Below are positions 20,558 through 27,986 of a stretch of DNA of 35,198 nt, piece after piece (position 1 is the first letter of the stretch; every line of letters starts with the position of its first letter). The notes under the pieces are model-generated. The model saw only the letters and a list, made by a program, of their open reading frames with translations, had not been told where the DNA came from and did not search any database. This DNA is from Gammaproteobacteria bacterium (lineage in GTDB: Bacteria > Pseudomonadota > Gammaproteobacteria > DAOVJZ01): positions 1 to 35,198 of the forward strand of contig JAOUJV010000014.1 in NCBI GenBank assembly GCA_029882995.1, written 5' to 3'. The translations under genes were made by a program, and so were the position numbers.

Positions 20558-21643
20558 ATGAATTCGGATGTTGTCATTATTGGCGGAGGTATCGCCGGTT
20601 TCCTGAGTGCCTATGAATTGCTCCAGCGCGGGGTGAAGGCGACGATTGTCGAGCGTGGCGAGTGCGGGCGTGAATCGTCGTGGGCCGGGGGGGGGATTTT
20701 GTCGCCGCTCTATCCGTGGCGTTATCCCGAACCGGTGACGCGGCTGGCCAGTTGGGGGCAGGCGCGTTATGAAGCATTCGCAAACACCTTATATAAAGGG
20801 AGCGGCACTGATCCGGAATGGCTAAAGAGCGGGTTGTTGTTTCTGGATACGGAGGAAAAACAGCAGGCGCGTGAATGGGCTGAAAAATTCGATATTTCGC
20901 TGGAATTGATTGATTCAAAGCGGCTGTCGGTATTGTCTCCGTCACTCAAGCCTGTCGATGAGGCCATCTGGATGCCGGACGTGGCACAAATGCGTAATCC
21001 ACGCTTGATGCAGTCATTAAAGCAGTTTCTACTGGAAGCCGGTATTAAAATTCTGGAAAACACCCCCGTTACTGGGCTTAAAATCAGCGAAAATCGGCTA
21101 ACTGGCATTAAAACGCCAAAAGGGGATATTTCAGCAAACCGAGTGGTTTTGACCGGTGGGGCATGGAGTCGCGAGATTCTGGGCGAGGAGCTGGGCAAGG
21201 ATTTACGGGTTGAGCCGGTTCGCGGCCAGATGCTGATCTTTAAGGCCAGCCCGGATTTGTTACCCACCATGGTACTGAATCACGGCAAATACCTGATCCC
21301 GCGAAAAGACGGACATATCCTGATCGGTAGTACGCTGGAATACGTTGGATTTCAAAAGGATACAACACCAGCCGCGTTTGATGAACTGAAACTCGCTGCC
21401 TGCGATATGCTGCCTGAGCTGGCAAAGACCCCGATTGAAAAGCATTGGTCAGGGTTACGGCCCGGCTCGCCGGAGGGCATACCTTATATTGGGCCACACC
21501 CTGAGGTCACCGGTCTGTTTGTGAATACCGGTCATTTCCGGAACGGGGTCGTGCTTGGACTGGCCTCAGCCAGCTTATTGGCTGATCTGGTAACAAATAA
21601 CCCACCAGAACTTGATCCATGTCTATATAAGCTCGATAGATAG
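20558..21643 (+). CDS. thiO: FAD-dependent glycine oxidase ThiO-like (DAO family)
   Basis: Flavin enzyme of the D-amino-acid-oxidase family. ThiO oxidises glycine to iminoglycine for thiazole synthesis in thiamine biosynthesis. The ADP-binding motif VVIIGGGIAGFLSAYELLQRG starts at residue 4. Further family features are RGECGRESSWAGGGILSP, RVVLTGGAWS, EPVRGQMLIF and the C-terminal HWSGLRPGSPEGIPYIG with GHFRNGVVLG. The length is 361 aa. The track starts at a GTG (20531). I chose ATG 20558, next to the Rossmann motif. There is no Shine-Dalgarno sequence, and a TAAAGT 8 bases upstream would make the transcript leaderless if it is the -10. Other thiamine genes are absent, so the substrate is inferred from family only. 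Confidence 0.9.
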   Translation: MNSDVVIIGGGIAGFLSAYELLQRGVKATIVERGECGRESSWAGGGILSPLYPWRYPEPVTRLASWGQARYEAFANTLYKGSGTDPEWLKSGLLFLDTEEKQQAREWAEKFDISLELIDSKRLSVLSPSLKPVDEAIWMPDVAQMRNPRLMQSLKQFLLEAGIKILENTPVTGLKISENRLTGIKTPKGDISANRVVLTGGAWSREILGEELGKDLRVEPVRGQMLIFKASPDLLPTMVLNHGKYLIPRKDGHILIGSTLEYVGFQKDTTPAAFDELKLAACDMLPELAKTPIEKHWSGLRPGSPEGIPYIGPHPEVTGLFVNTGHFRNGVVLGLASASLLADLVTNNPPELDPCLYKLDR

Positions 21644-21696
21644 TTGATTGAGTTGAAAATATCAGATAACTTCCGAGGATTGTCAGGAAATAGAAA

Positions 21697-21725
21697 TAGA
21701 CCATGTCTAATTAACTGACTATAAT
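21697..21725 (+). promoter_or_regulatory. Sigma70 promoter of the Fur-family gene
   Basis: TAGACC (4/6 to -35) and a perfect TATAAT are separated by 17 bp. Transcription would start about 30 bases before the ATG at 21762. Confidence 0.65.
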
Positions 21726-21761
21726 AGTTTGGAAATTAGCCCGATTTTATGTAGGTATTGT

Positions 21762-22181
21762 ATGAATCAGATGAAAAAGACAAACGAGCAAGTCGCTGAA
21801 ATGCTGAAGTCGTATGACATTATGCCGACCCAACAGCGTTTAAAAATTGCCAATATCCTGTGTGCTGAGCCTTGCCACATGTCAGCCGATCAGGTTTTAA
21901 GTGCGGTTAATCAGGAAAGCACTAAGAAGGTGTGTAAAGCGACTATTTACAACACATTGGGTCTGTTTGCTGAAAAGGGCATTATTCGTGAAGTGATCGT
22001 GGATAACAGCAAGCTGTTTTATGACTCAAATACCAGTGTTCACCATCATTTTTATAATGTGGATACCGGTAAATTGCTGGATATTGGAGAAGACGAATTG
22101 TCTGTCTCAGGACTGCCGGTTTTGCCTGAAGGTACTGTGAATGATGGTATGGAAGTGGTTGTCAGAATTCGTAATAAGTAA
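21762..22181 (+). CDS. Fur-family transcriptional regulator, Irr-like
   Basis: DNA-binding metal or heme-responsive repressor of the Fur superfamily (139 aa). The winged helix includes IMPTQQRLKIANILC and KATIYNTLGLFAEKGIIREV. The dimerisation domain has an HHH motif (94-96, SVHHHFYNVDTGKL) and ends LPEGTVNDGMEVVVRIRNK. Both features recall Irr, the heme-linked iron regulator, more than Fur or Zur. The three cysteines (34, 38, 58) are all N-terminal, and no C-terminal CxxC structural zinc site is visible. ATG 21762 was chosen with TAGGT upstream; the tracked 21729 start extends into the promoter region. It is transcribed alone with its own promoter and terminator. The ligand (heme, iron, manganese or peroxide) cannot be told from sequence. 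Confidence 0.88.
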   Translation: MNQMKKTNEQVAEMLKSYDIMPTQQRLKIANILCAEPCHMSADQVLSAVNQESTKKVCKATIYNTLGLFAEKGIIREVIVDNSKLFYDSNTSVHHHFYNVDTGKLLDIGEDELSVSGLPVLPEGTVNDGMEVVVRIRNK

Positions 22182-22205
22182 TCGCGCCGTATTTAATTTT
22201 GTCTT

Positions 22206-22237
22206 AAAAAACCGGTAATACATTTGCCGGTTTTTTT
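22206..22237 (+). terminator. Rho-independent terminator after the Fur-family gene
   Basis: AAAAAACCGG and CCGGTTTTTT pair across an 11-base loop and are followed by more T residues. Confidence 0.85.
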
Positions 22238-22253
22238 ATTTCAGCGATAAAAT
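22224..22253 (+). promoter_or_regulatory. Candidate promoter of tRNA-Thr
   Basis: TTGCCG (4/6) and TAAAAT (5/6) with 18 bp spacing would place the start within a few bases of the tRNA 5' end. The -35 overlaps the 3' arm of the preceding terminator. Confidence 0.45.
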
Positions 22254-22261
22254 GTCGATAT

Positions 22262-22337
<76 letters not shown>

Positions 22338-22409
22338 TATAAAAGGGCGCCGAGCGGGCTACAATGTCAATCTAAGTCCTTGATTTTTTCCTCTAACAGA
22401 TTGTGCACA

Positions 22410-22439
22410 TTAGAAGTTTCTTTTTGAAAGGAGTATAAT
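22410..22439 (+). promoter_or_regulatory. Candidate promoter of sulP
   Basis: A perfect TATAAT at 22434-22439 has only a weak -35 (TTAGAA, 18 bp spacing). It would leave a leader of about 60 bases before the sulP ATG. Confidence 0.5.
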
Positions 22440-22452
22440 TGCGCGCTTTCTG

Positions 22453-22471
22453 CCGGTTCTCCCGCAACCGG
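22453..22471 (+). other. Hairpin in the sulP 5' leader
   Basis: CCGGTT and AACCGG form a 6-bp stem with loop CTCCCGC, between the -10 and the ribosome-binding site. There is no T-run, so it is not a terminator. It may stabilise the message or be chance. Confidence 0.4.
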
Positions 22472-22506
22472 TCTCTGTATACATAAGTCATTTTAGTGAG
22501 GTCCCA

Positions 22507-24252
22507 ATGGTCGATGTGGCAAGTTGGTTAAATCAGTGGCGCAAAAATTTTGTACCGTTTTTGAGCTGGATTGGTGAATTAAAAAGTGGTGAGACATTAC
22601 GCGCTGACGTTATCGCCGGTATTACGGTTGCGCTGGTACTTGTTCCGCAATCGATGGCCTATGCACAGTTGGCAGGGCTACCTCCTCACATTGGTTTATA
22701 TGCTTCTTTCGTGCCGGTCATGCTGGCTGCGTTTATGGGATCTTCACGACAACTGGCGACGGGGCCGGTTGCAGTTGTGTCATTAATGACCGCAGCGGCG
22801 CTTGGGCCGATTGCCGGTGGTGATCCCGCAGGTTATCTGGTTTATGCCGCATTACTGGCATTGATGGTCGGTGTGTTTCAGATATTTCTTGGTTTGTTTC
22901 GTCTGGGTGTATTGGTTGACTTCCTTTCACATCCGGTTGTTATTGGCTTTACCAATGGTGCGGCCATCATTATCGGTACCTCACAGCTGAGCAAGTTGTT
23001 TGGTGTGAGTGTCGAGAAGGCAGATCATCATTATGAAACCGTCTGGCGCGTTATTGTTGCAGCAACGGAACATACACATATGGCAACTTTGCTAATGAGT
23101 ATTTTTGCGTTGGGGATCATGATTCTACTGAAAAAACATTTACCTAAAATTCCGAATGTACTGACAGCTGTTGTGGTAACAACGCTGGTTTCAGTCGCTA
23201 TCGGTTTTAAGGACATGGGTGGTCATGTTGTTGGTGAAGTACCAACCGGTTTGCCAGGTATTGCCATACCAACATTTGATTTGGCTGCCATGCAACAACT
23301 CGGTCTGGCTGCGGTCATGATTGCATTGATCGGTTTTATGGAAGCCATTGCGATCGCCAAGGCGATGGCCGGTGAGACACGTCAACGACTCGATACCAAC
23401 CAGGAACTGGTCGGACAAGGGCTTTCCAACATTGCTTCCGGTTTGTTTCAGGGTTATGCGGTTTCCGGATCGTTCTCACGTTCAGCGGTTAACTTCTCAG
23501 CGGGTGCCAAAACCGGCTTTTCATCAATTGTGACCGGTGTTGTAGTGGGTATCACATTGTTGTTCCTGACTCCGCTTTTATATCACTTGCCACAGGCAAC
23601 ACTGGCTTCAGTCATTATTATGGCAGTAATTAACTTGATCAAGATTGCACCGATCAAACATGCCATGAAAGTTCAGGTACATGATGGCTGGGTTGCCATT
23701 ATTACATTTGCGTTGACACTGGCAGTGGCGCCTCATCTCGAGCAGAGTATTGCGATTGGTGTGATTTTGTCGCTCGGCCTGTTCCTGTATCGCACCATGC
23801 GTCCGCGCTTTGTTGAATTGTCTTTACATGAAGACGGTACCTTGCGTGATGCGGAATTATTCAGTCTGGAGCGTTGCAAGACAATTTCGGTTTTACGATT
23901 TGACGGTTCACTGTATTTTGCCAATTCCGGTTATTTCGAAAACTATATACTTTCACATGTTGCCAGCAAGCCGGAACTCAAATATGTCATTCTGGATGCA
24001 GAAGGGATTAACCAGATCGATGCAACCGGTGAGGAAATGCTGGATGGTGTTTCACAGCGTTTGCATGCTGCCGGAGTCGAGTTATTTATTGCGCGTGCCA
24101 AGAAACAGATTATGGATATTTTCAGGGCTACGGGAATGGTGGAACATCTTGGTGAAGATCATTTCTTCCGTACTCGTACTGATTCAATCCAGAAGGCACG
24201 GAGCTTGTTGGGAGAAGAAGCGCCGGAAGTGACACCATTATTAAGAACCTGA
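22507..24252 (+). CDS. SulP family anion transporter with STAS domain
   Basis: Inner-membrane SLC26/SulP permease (581 aa). Substrates in the family include sulfate, bicarbonate and dicarboxylates, and the sequence does not decide among them. The N-terminus [47 protein letters not shown]-type segment is the SulP signature. About 12-14 hydrophobic segments follow, including the core [20 protein letters not shown]. A STAS domain occupies about residues 454-565 ([16 protein letters not shown], then [18 protein letters not shown]). GAGGT precedes the ATG. The gene is flanked by its own promoter and a strong terminator, and no carbonic anhydrase or sulfur-assimilation gene is adjacent to suggest a substrate. 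Confidence 0.93.
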   Translation: [581 protein letters not shown]

Positions 24253-24267
24253 CAGGGTAAGTTGTTA

Positions 24268-24300
24268 TAAAAACGCCGCATATAATGCGGCGTTTTTTTT
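24268..24300. terminator. Bidirectional terminator between sulP and nadC
   Basis: AAACGCCGCA and TGCGGCGTTT form a 10-bp stem with a TATAA loop. An A-run on one side and a T-run on the other suit both convergent genes. Confidence 0.9.
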
Positions 24301-24321
24301 GAACATAGAGATTATATAGAG

Positions 24322-25143
24322 TTAAACAAACCGCATGGACAAATCAATTGCCCGTAGGTTCTTGGTGAGCGCCCCAACTGAAATAAAATCCACGCCAGTC
24401 TTTGCCAGTGCCGGTATTTTTTCCAGAGAGACACCACCGGAAATTTCCAGTTTTGCTTTTTTGTTATTTAATGTCACTGCCTGTTTTATCTCATCCATAC
24501 TCATGTTGTCCAGCAACAGAATGTCGGCATCGGCATTCAACGCGATTTCAACCTGCTTCAGTGTTTCGACTTCTACTTCAACGGGTAATGACGGGTTCTG
24601 TTGTTTAGCCTGTTTTACCGCTTCTTCAATAGAACCGGCGGCTGTAATATGATTTTCCTTTATCAAAACACCATCGTATAGACCATGGCGGTGATTATCA
24701 CAGCCACCACATTTTACCGCATATTTTTGTGCTTCACGTAAACCGGGAATGGTTTTACGAGTATCCAGAATTTTGGTGTTTGTGCCTTTTACCTGTTCTG
24801 CATAAGTGCTCGCCAGTGTTGCGGTGCCGGAAAGGGTTTGTAAAAAATTCAGCGCAGCACGTTCGCCGGTAAGTATGTTACGAGCAGAACCGGAGAGAGT
24901 GCACAATAACTGATTTTCTTTAACGCGAGTTCCATCAGCTACGTTCCACTGAATAGAGATAGTATTATCCAGTTGGCGAAAGACTTCATTAAACCATTCG
25001 ATACCACAGATGACAGCCGGTTCACGCGAGATAACTTCAGCAGTTGCCTGTGATGATGCAGGAATTAAATGCGCGGTGATGTCGCCACTACCTACGTCTT
25101 CTTCCAGTGCGCGGGTGACATCAGCCTGAATAATTTCTTTCAC
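24322..25143 (-). CDS. nadC: Nicotinate-nucleotide pyrophosphorylase (quinolinate phosphoribosyltransferase)
   Basis: Converts quinolinate and PRPP to nicotinate mononucleotide in de novo NAD synthesis. Family motifs: EEDVGSGDIT at the N-terminus, GERAALNFLQTLSGTAT, ILDTRKTIPGLR, KCGGCDNHRHGLYDGVLIKENH, VEVEVETL, DILLLDNM and LEISGGV with FISVGALTK. The length is 273 aa, a little shorter than E. coli NadC. The start is a GTG placed directly after the TAA of the FKBP gene, with zero spacing and no separate Shine-Dalgarno sequence, so translation is probably by reinitiation. nadA and nadB are not in the window. Confidence 0.96.
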   Translation of the reverse strand: MKEIIQADVTRALEEDVGSGDITAHLIPASSQATAEVISREPAVICGIEWFNEVFRQLDNTISIQWNVADGTRVKENQLLCTLSGSARNILTGERAALNFLQTLSGTATLASTYAEQVKGTNTKILDTRKTIPGLREAQKYAVKCGGCDNHRHGLYDGVLIKENHITAAGSIEEAVKQAKQQNPSLPVEVEVETLKQVEIALNADADILLLDNMSMDEIKQAVTLNNKKAKLEISGGVSLEKIPALAKTGVDFISVGALTKNLRAIDLSMRFV

Positions 25144-25476
25144 TTATGCGGAGATTTCCAGTAACTCGATTTCAAAAATCAGTGTCGCATTAGGCGGTAT
25201 CACATCACCGGCACCATGTTCACCATAACCGAGTTGGGGTGGAATAGTCAGCTTGCGTGTACCACCAACCTTCATACCTACTACACCTTGATCCCAGCCG
25301 GGAATAACAAAACCAACACCAAGTTGAAAACTGAATGGGTCATTCCGATCCTTGCTGGAATCAAACTTGGTACCGTCTTCCAGCCAGCCGGTGTAATGGA
25401 CAGTCACCGTTTGACCGGAGCCGGTTGCTTCCTGACCATCACCAACAGTCAGGTCATCACTTACGAGTTCACTCAT
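25144..25476 (-). CDS. FKBP-type peptidyl-prolyl cis-trans isomerase
   Basis: Minimal FKBP12-like prolyl isomerase (110 aa) with no signal peptide, so it is cytoplasmic. The active-site framework is complete: [64 protein letters not shown], and [16 protein letters not shown]. Unlike the FkpB-like protein at 10685, it has no inserted-flap domain. The ribosome-binding site is weak. It is immediately followed by nadC, so the two are probably cotranscribed, although no functional link is known. Confidence 0.93.
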   Translation of the reverse strand: MSELVSDDLTVGDGQEATGSGQTVTVHYTGWLEDGTKFDSSKDRNDPFSFQLGVGFVIPGWDQGVVGMKVGGTRKLTIPPQLGYGEHGAGDVIPPNATLIFEIELLEISA

Positions 25477-25510
25477 ATTTTTCTGCCTTATTCTTAACGT
25501 TGTGATTAAG

Positions 25511-25531
25511 TAGCCATGATTTTTATGGCTA
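25511..25531 (-). other. Hairpin between agcS and the FKBP gene
   Basis: TAGCCAT and ATGGCTA form a perfect 7-bp stem with a 7-base loop. It follows the agcS stop on the minus strand but lacks a T-run, so it is at best a weak terminator or processing element. Confidence 0.35.
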
Positions 25532-25562
25532 ACTTGAATCGCTGAAATATCTTGAATGCTAA

Positions 25563-26924
25563 TTATAGATCGGTACGACTGAAATAATCATCTGCCAGCT
25601 TCTTGGCCAATCCTCCCAGTAAAACCAGACTGATCAAATTAGGCACTGCCATCAGGATGTTAGCGATATCAGCGAAATTCCAGACCAGATTCAACGGGAT
25701 ATAGGCGCCGACGACAACCAGAACAATATAAATAATGCGATAGGGTAGAACAGCACGTTCACCAAACAGAAATTCAGCACTGCGATCACCATAGTAGGAC
25801 CATGCCAGAATGGTTGAAAAGGCGAAGAATATGAGACCGAATCCAACTACCCAGGCGCCAAATGTACCCAGTGCCATTTCAAACGCATGTGCTGACAACG
25901 CCGCACCATTCAGATCGGCAGGGCGCGCATCTCCCCAGGTACCCATGATCACAATGACCAGTGCCGTCATGCTGCAAATCACAATAGTATCGATAAAGGG
26001 GCCAAGCATCGCGACCAGTCCTTCACGTACAGGTTCGCTGGTACGTGCTGCTGCATGAGCCATCGGTGCCGAACCCAAACCGGCTTCGTTGGAAAATACA
26101 CCGCGTGCGACACCATATTGAATAGCCGCCCCGATTGCACCACCACCAGCGGCGTAGGGATTGAGTGCAAGATTAAAAATAGTGAATAGCGCGTCAGGAA
26201 TTTTTTCAATATTCAAAACAAGAATTAATAGTGCAGCACCACAATAGAGAATGGCCATGAATGGCACAATGCGTGATGCTACCTTGGCAATACGTTTAAT
26301 ACCACCGATGATCACAAGTCCGACCATTACTGCCATGACAACACCGATAATCAGTTTGTATTCGGATGCTGCCGGTATGATGTAGCCAAGTCCGCCAACA
26401 ACTGAATTGGCCTGTACCATGTTGCCAATACCAAACGAGGCAATGAGTGCAAACACAGCAAACAATACACCGAGCCATTTCATATTCAATGCATTTGCCA
26501 AGGTGTACATCGGGCCGCCGGAGATACTGCCATCGCTATGTACATGACGATATTTAACAGCCAGCGTACAGGAAGTGAATTTACTCGCCATACCCACCAG
26601 AGCTGTTACCCACATCCAGAACACCGCACCGGGGCCACCCAATGCAATTGCGGTTGCAACACCGGCGATGTTACCGGTGCCAACGGTGGCAGAAAGTGCG
26701 GTTGATAAGGCTTGAAAGTGGGTGACTTCACCGGGATCGGTGCTCTTGTCATATCTACCCGAGATCAATTGAAATGCATGTTTGAAACCACGCAACTGGA
26801 TCAGTCGCAGTCGAATCGTGAGATACAAACCGGTGCCGACAAGCAACACAATAGAAGGGACACCCCATGCAAGGCCAGCAACTTCACCTGACCATTGGGT
26901 GAGCGAATCAAGCAGGTTATTCAT
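25563..26924 (-). CDS. AGCS-family sodium:alanine/glycine symporter
   Basis: Inner-membrane alanine or glycine:cation symporter (453 aa) with about 10-11 hydrophobic segments. Family features include [43 protein letters not shown] near the N-terminus, [10 protein letters not shown], and [23 protein letters not shown] with the flanking PVREGL. These are the AGCS signature stretches. The C-terminal [18 protein letters not shown] is also typical. CAGGG lies upstream of the ATG. The neighbouring genes do not reveal a pathway; amino-acid or osmotic uptake is inferred from family. Confidence 0.94.
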   Translation of the reverse strand: MNNLLDSLTQWSGEVAGLAWGVPSIVLLVGTGLYLTIRLRLIQLRGFKHAFQLISGRYDKSTDPGEVTHFQALSTALSATVGTGNIAGVATAIALGGPGAVFWMWVTALVGMASKFTSCTLAVKYRHVHSDGSISGGPMYTLANALNMKWLGVLFAVFALIASFGIGNMVQANSVVGGLGYIIPAASEYKLIIGVVMAVMVGLVIIGGIKRIAKVASRIVPFMAILYCGAALLILVLNIEKIPDALFTIFNLALNPYAAGGGAIGAAIQYGVARGVFSNEAGLGSAPMAHAAARTSEPVREGLVAMLGPFIDTIVICSMTALVIVIMGTWGDARPADLNGAALSAHAFEMALGTFGAWVVGFGLIFFAFSTILAWSYYGDRSAEFLFGERAVLPYRIIYIVLVVVGAYIPLNLVWNFADIANILMAVPNLISLVLLGGLAKKLADDYFSRTDL

Positions 26925-26959
26925 GATATTTACCCTGAGTTTTTATTGTTGTGCCAATA

Positions 26960-26988
26960 AGCATACACGAATAAAACAGATATTTTAA
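26960..26988 (-). promoter_or_regulatory. Candidate promoter of the AGCS gene
   Basis: On the minus strand, TTAAAA and TATGCT lie 17 bp apart, each 4/6 to consensus. The site overlaps the end of the upstream protease gene. Confidence 0.35.
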
Positions 26989-27503
26989 TGATTATACTGA
27001 CGCAATGTGAGTTGTTTGCCGCGCTGTGAAAATTCAAGCTGTTTCAGAAAGCTCATGCCGAGCAAGATATCCTGTGAATAGGGGTTGATATTGGCCGGTA
27101 CATTGGTGAGTTTGATAGTACCGAGTTGTACTTCATCAAGTCGTGTAACATAGGCAGTAATCCTGCCGTTGGCAGTTTCAACCTGAATAGCCGGTCCACG
27201 TTTGAGCCCCAGTTGTTGTGCCAGTTTCTCAGGGATTGAAACAGTGGTGGCACCGGTATCCACCATAACTTCCACGTCATGTTGATTGATCCGGGCGGTG
27301 GCAACATAGTGGCCATAGTGGTTTCGTTCCAGCACAATTTCATTCACATTACCGGAAACAGCACCGCCTACCTGTTGATTCGGATTACGCTGTTCGTTCA
27401 GCAGCTTGTTGAAAAAAAGACTCAAAAAAACCAGTAACAATATCCATGCAATGATAACCATCGCCTTGCCGATCGGACGTGTTGTTTGTGGTTCCTGTTC
27501 CAT
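26985..27503 (-). CDS. Membrane-anchored retropepsin-like aspartic protease
   Basis: Single-domain clan AA aspartic protease of the bacterial retropepsin-like type (172 aa). A short cytoplasmic N-terminus precedes one transmembrane segment (about residues 15-32). A periplasmic linker leads to the protease core. The catalytic motif is VMVDTGATTVSIP with the aspartate at residue 82, and the C-terminal hydrophobic-hydrophobic-Gly element is ILLGMSFLKQLEF. As in retroviral proteases, only one Asp is present, so it should act as a dimer. Substrates are unknown. It lies 19 bases after the cyclic-nucleotide-binding gene and probably shares its transcript with the Kef-type antiporter. No clear Shine-Dalgarno sequence precedes the ATG. 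Confidence 0.88.
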   Translation of the reverse strand: MEQEPQTTRPIGKAMVIIAWILLLVFLSLFFNKLLNEQRNPNQQVGGAVSGNVNEIVLERNHYGHYVATARINQHDVEVMVDTGATTVSIPEKLAQQLGLKRGPAIQVETANGRITAYVTRLDEVQLGTIKLTNVPANINPYSQDILLGMSFLKQLEFSQRGKQLTLRQYNH

Positions 27504-27522
27504 TTGTATTCGGAAATGAAAT

Positions 27523-27975
27523 TCAGATAATGTCAGTTAGTGTGTTGGATGTTTTACGCAAGCTCAGGCTTAACGCAATCGCAATATGCTTGAAAACTTT
27601 TGCGGCAATAGCCGGATATTGTTCAAATATTTCATCGAAAGAATCGCGTCTTAAAATATAAAGAGTCACACCGGTAGCAGCCCTGGCCATGGCAGAGCGA
27701 GGCAGGTTATCAAACAGCGCCATTTCACCAATAGTACGGCCTTTGCCCAGTCTGGCGAGTACCGAAGGTTCACCGGACAATGGTTTTTTTAAAACTTCCA
27801 TTTCACCGTGAATAATAAAACCCATGAAGTCACTGGAATCCCCTTCATTAAAAAGAATGTCATTTCTTGCCAGTTCAACCTGACTTAAATAATCATTAAG
27901 AATTTTCATTTCATCCAGTGTCAGTTCCTTCAGAATAGATGCCGAAGACAGCGTGTCATGTATTGTGTTTTCCAT
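27523..27975 (-). CDS. Stand-alone cyclic-nucleotide-binding domain protein
   Basis: Protein of 150 aa made almost entirely of a Crp/CAP_ED-type beta-barrel. The phosphate-binding cassette GRTIGEMALFDNLPRSAMARAAT keeps the Glu and Arg used to bind cAMP or cGMP. The C-terminal helix continues for about 25 residues and ends without a helix-turn-helix, so it is not a transcription factor. AAGGAA precedes the ATG, 11 bases after the Kef-type antiporter stop. The spacing implies one operon, and by inference the protein may act as a detachable sensor subunit for the antiporter or the protease. Confidence 0.88.
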   Translation of the reverse strand: MENTIHDTLSSASILKELTLDEMKILNDYLSQVELARNDILFNEGDSSDFMGFIIHGEMEVLKKPLSGEPSVLARLGKGRTIGEMALFDNLPRSAMARAATGVTLYILRRDSFDEIFEQYPAIAAKVFKHIAIALSLSLRKTSNTLTDII

Positions 27976-27986
27976 ATTGTTGTTCC

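Noticed and set aside
27523-27975. Crp/Fnr transcription factor
   Set aside because: Only the nucleotide-binding barrel is present; no helix-turn-helix follows, so it cannot be the protein acting at the 20504 site.
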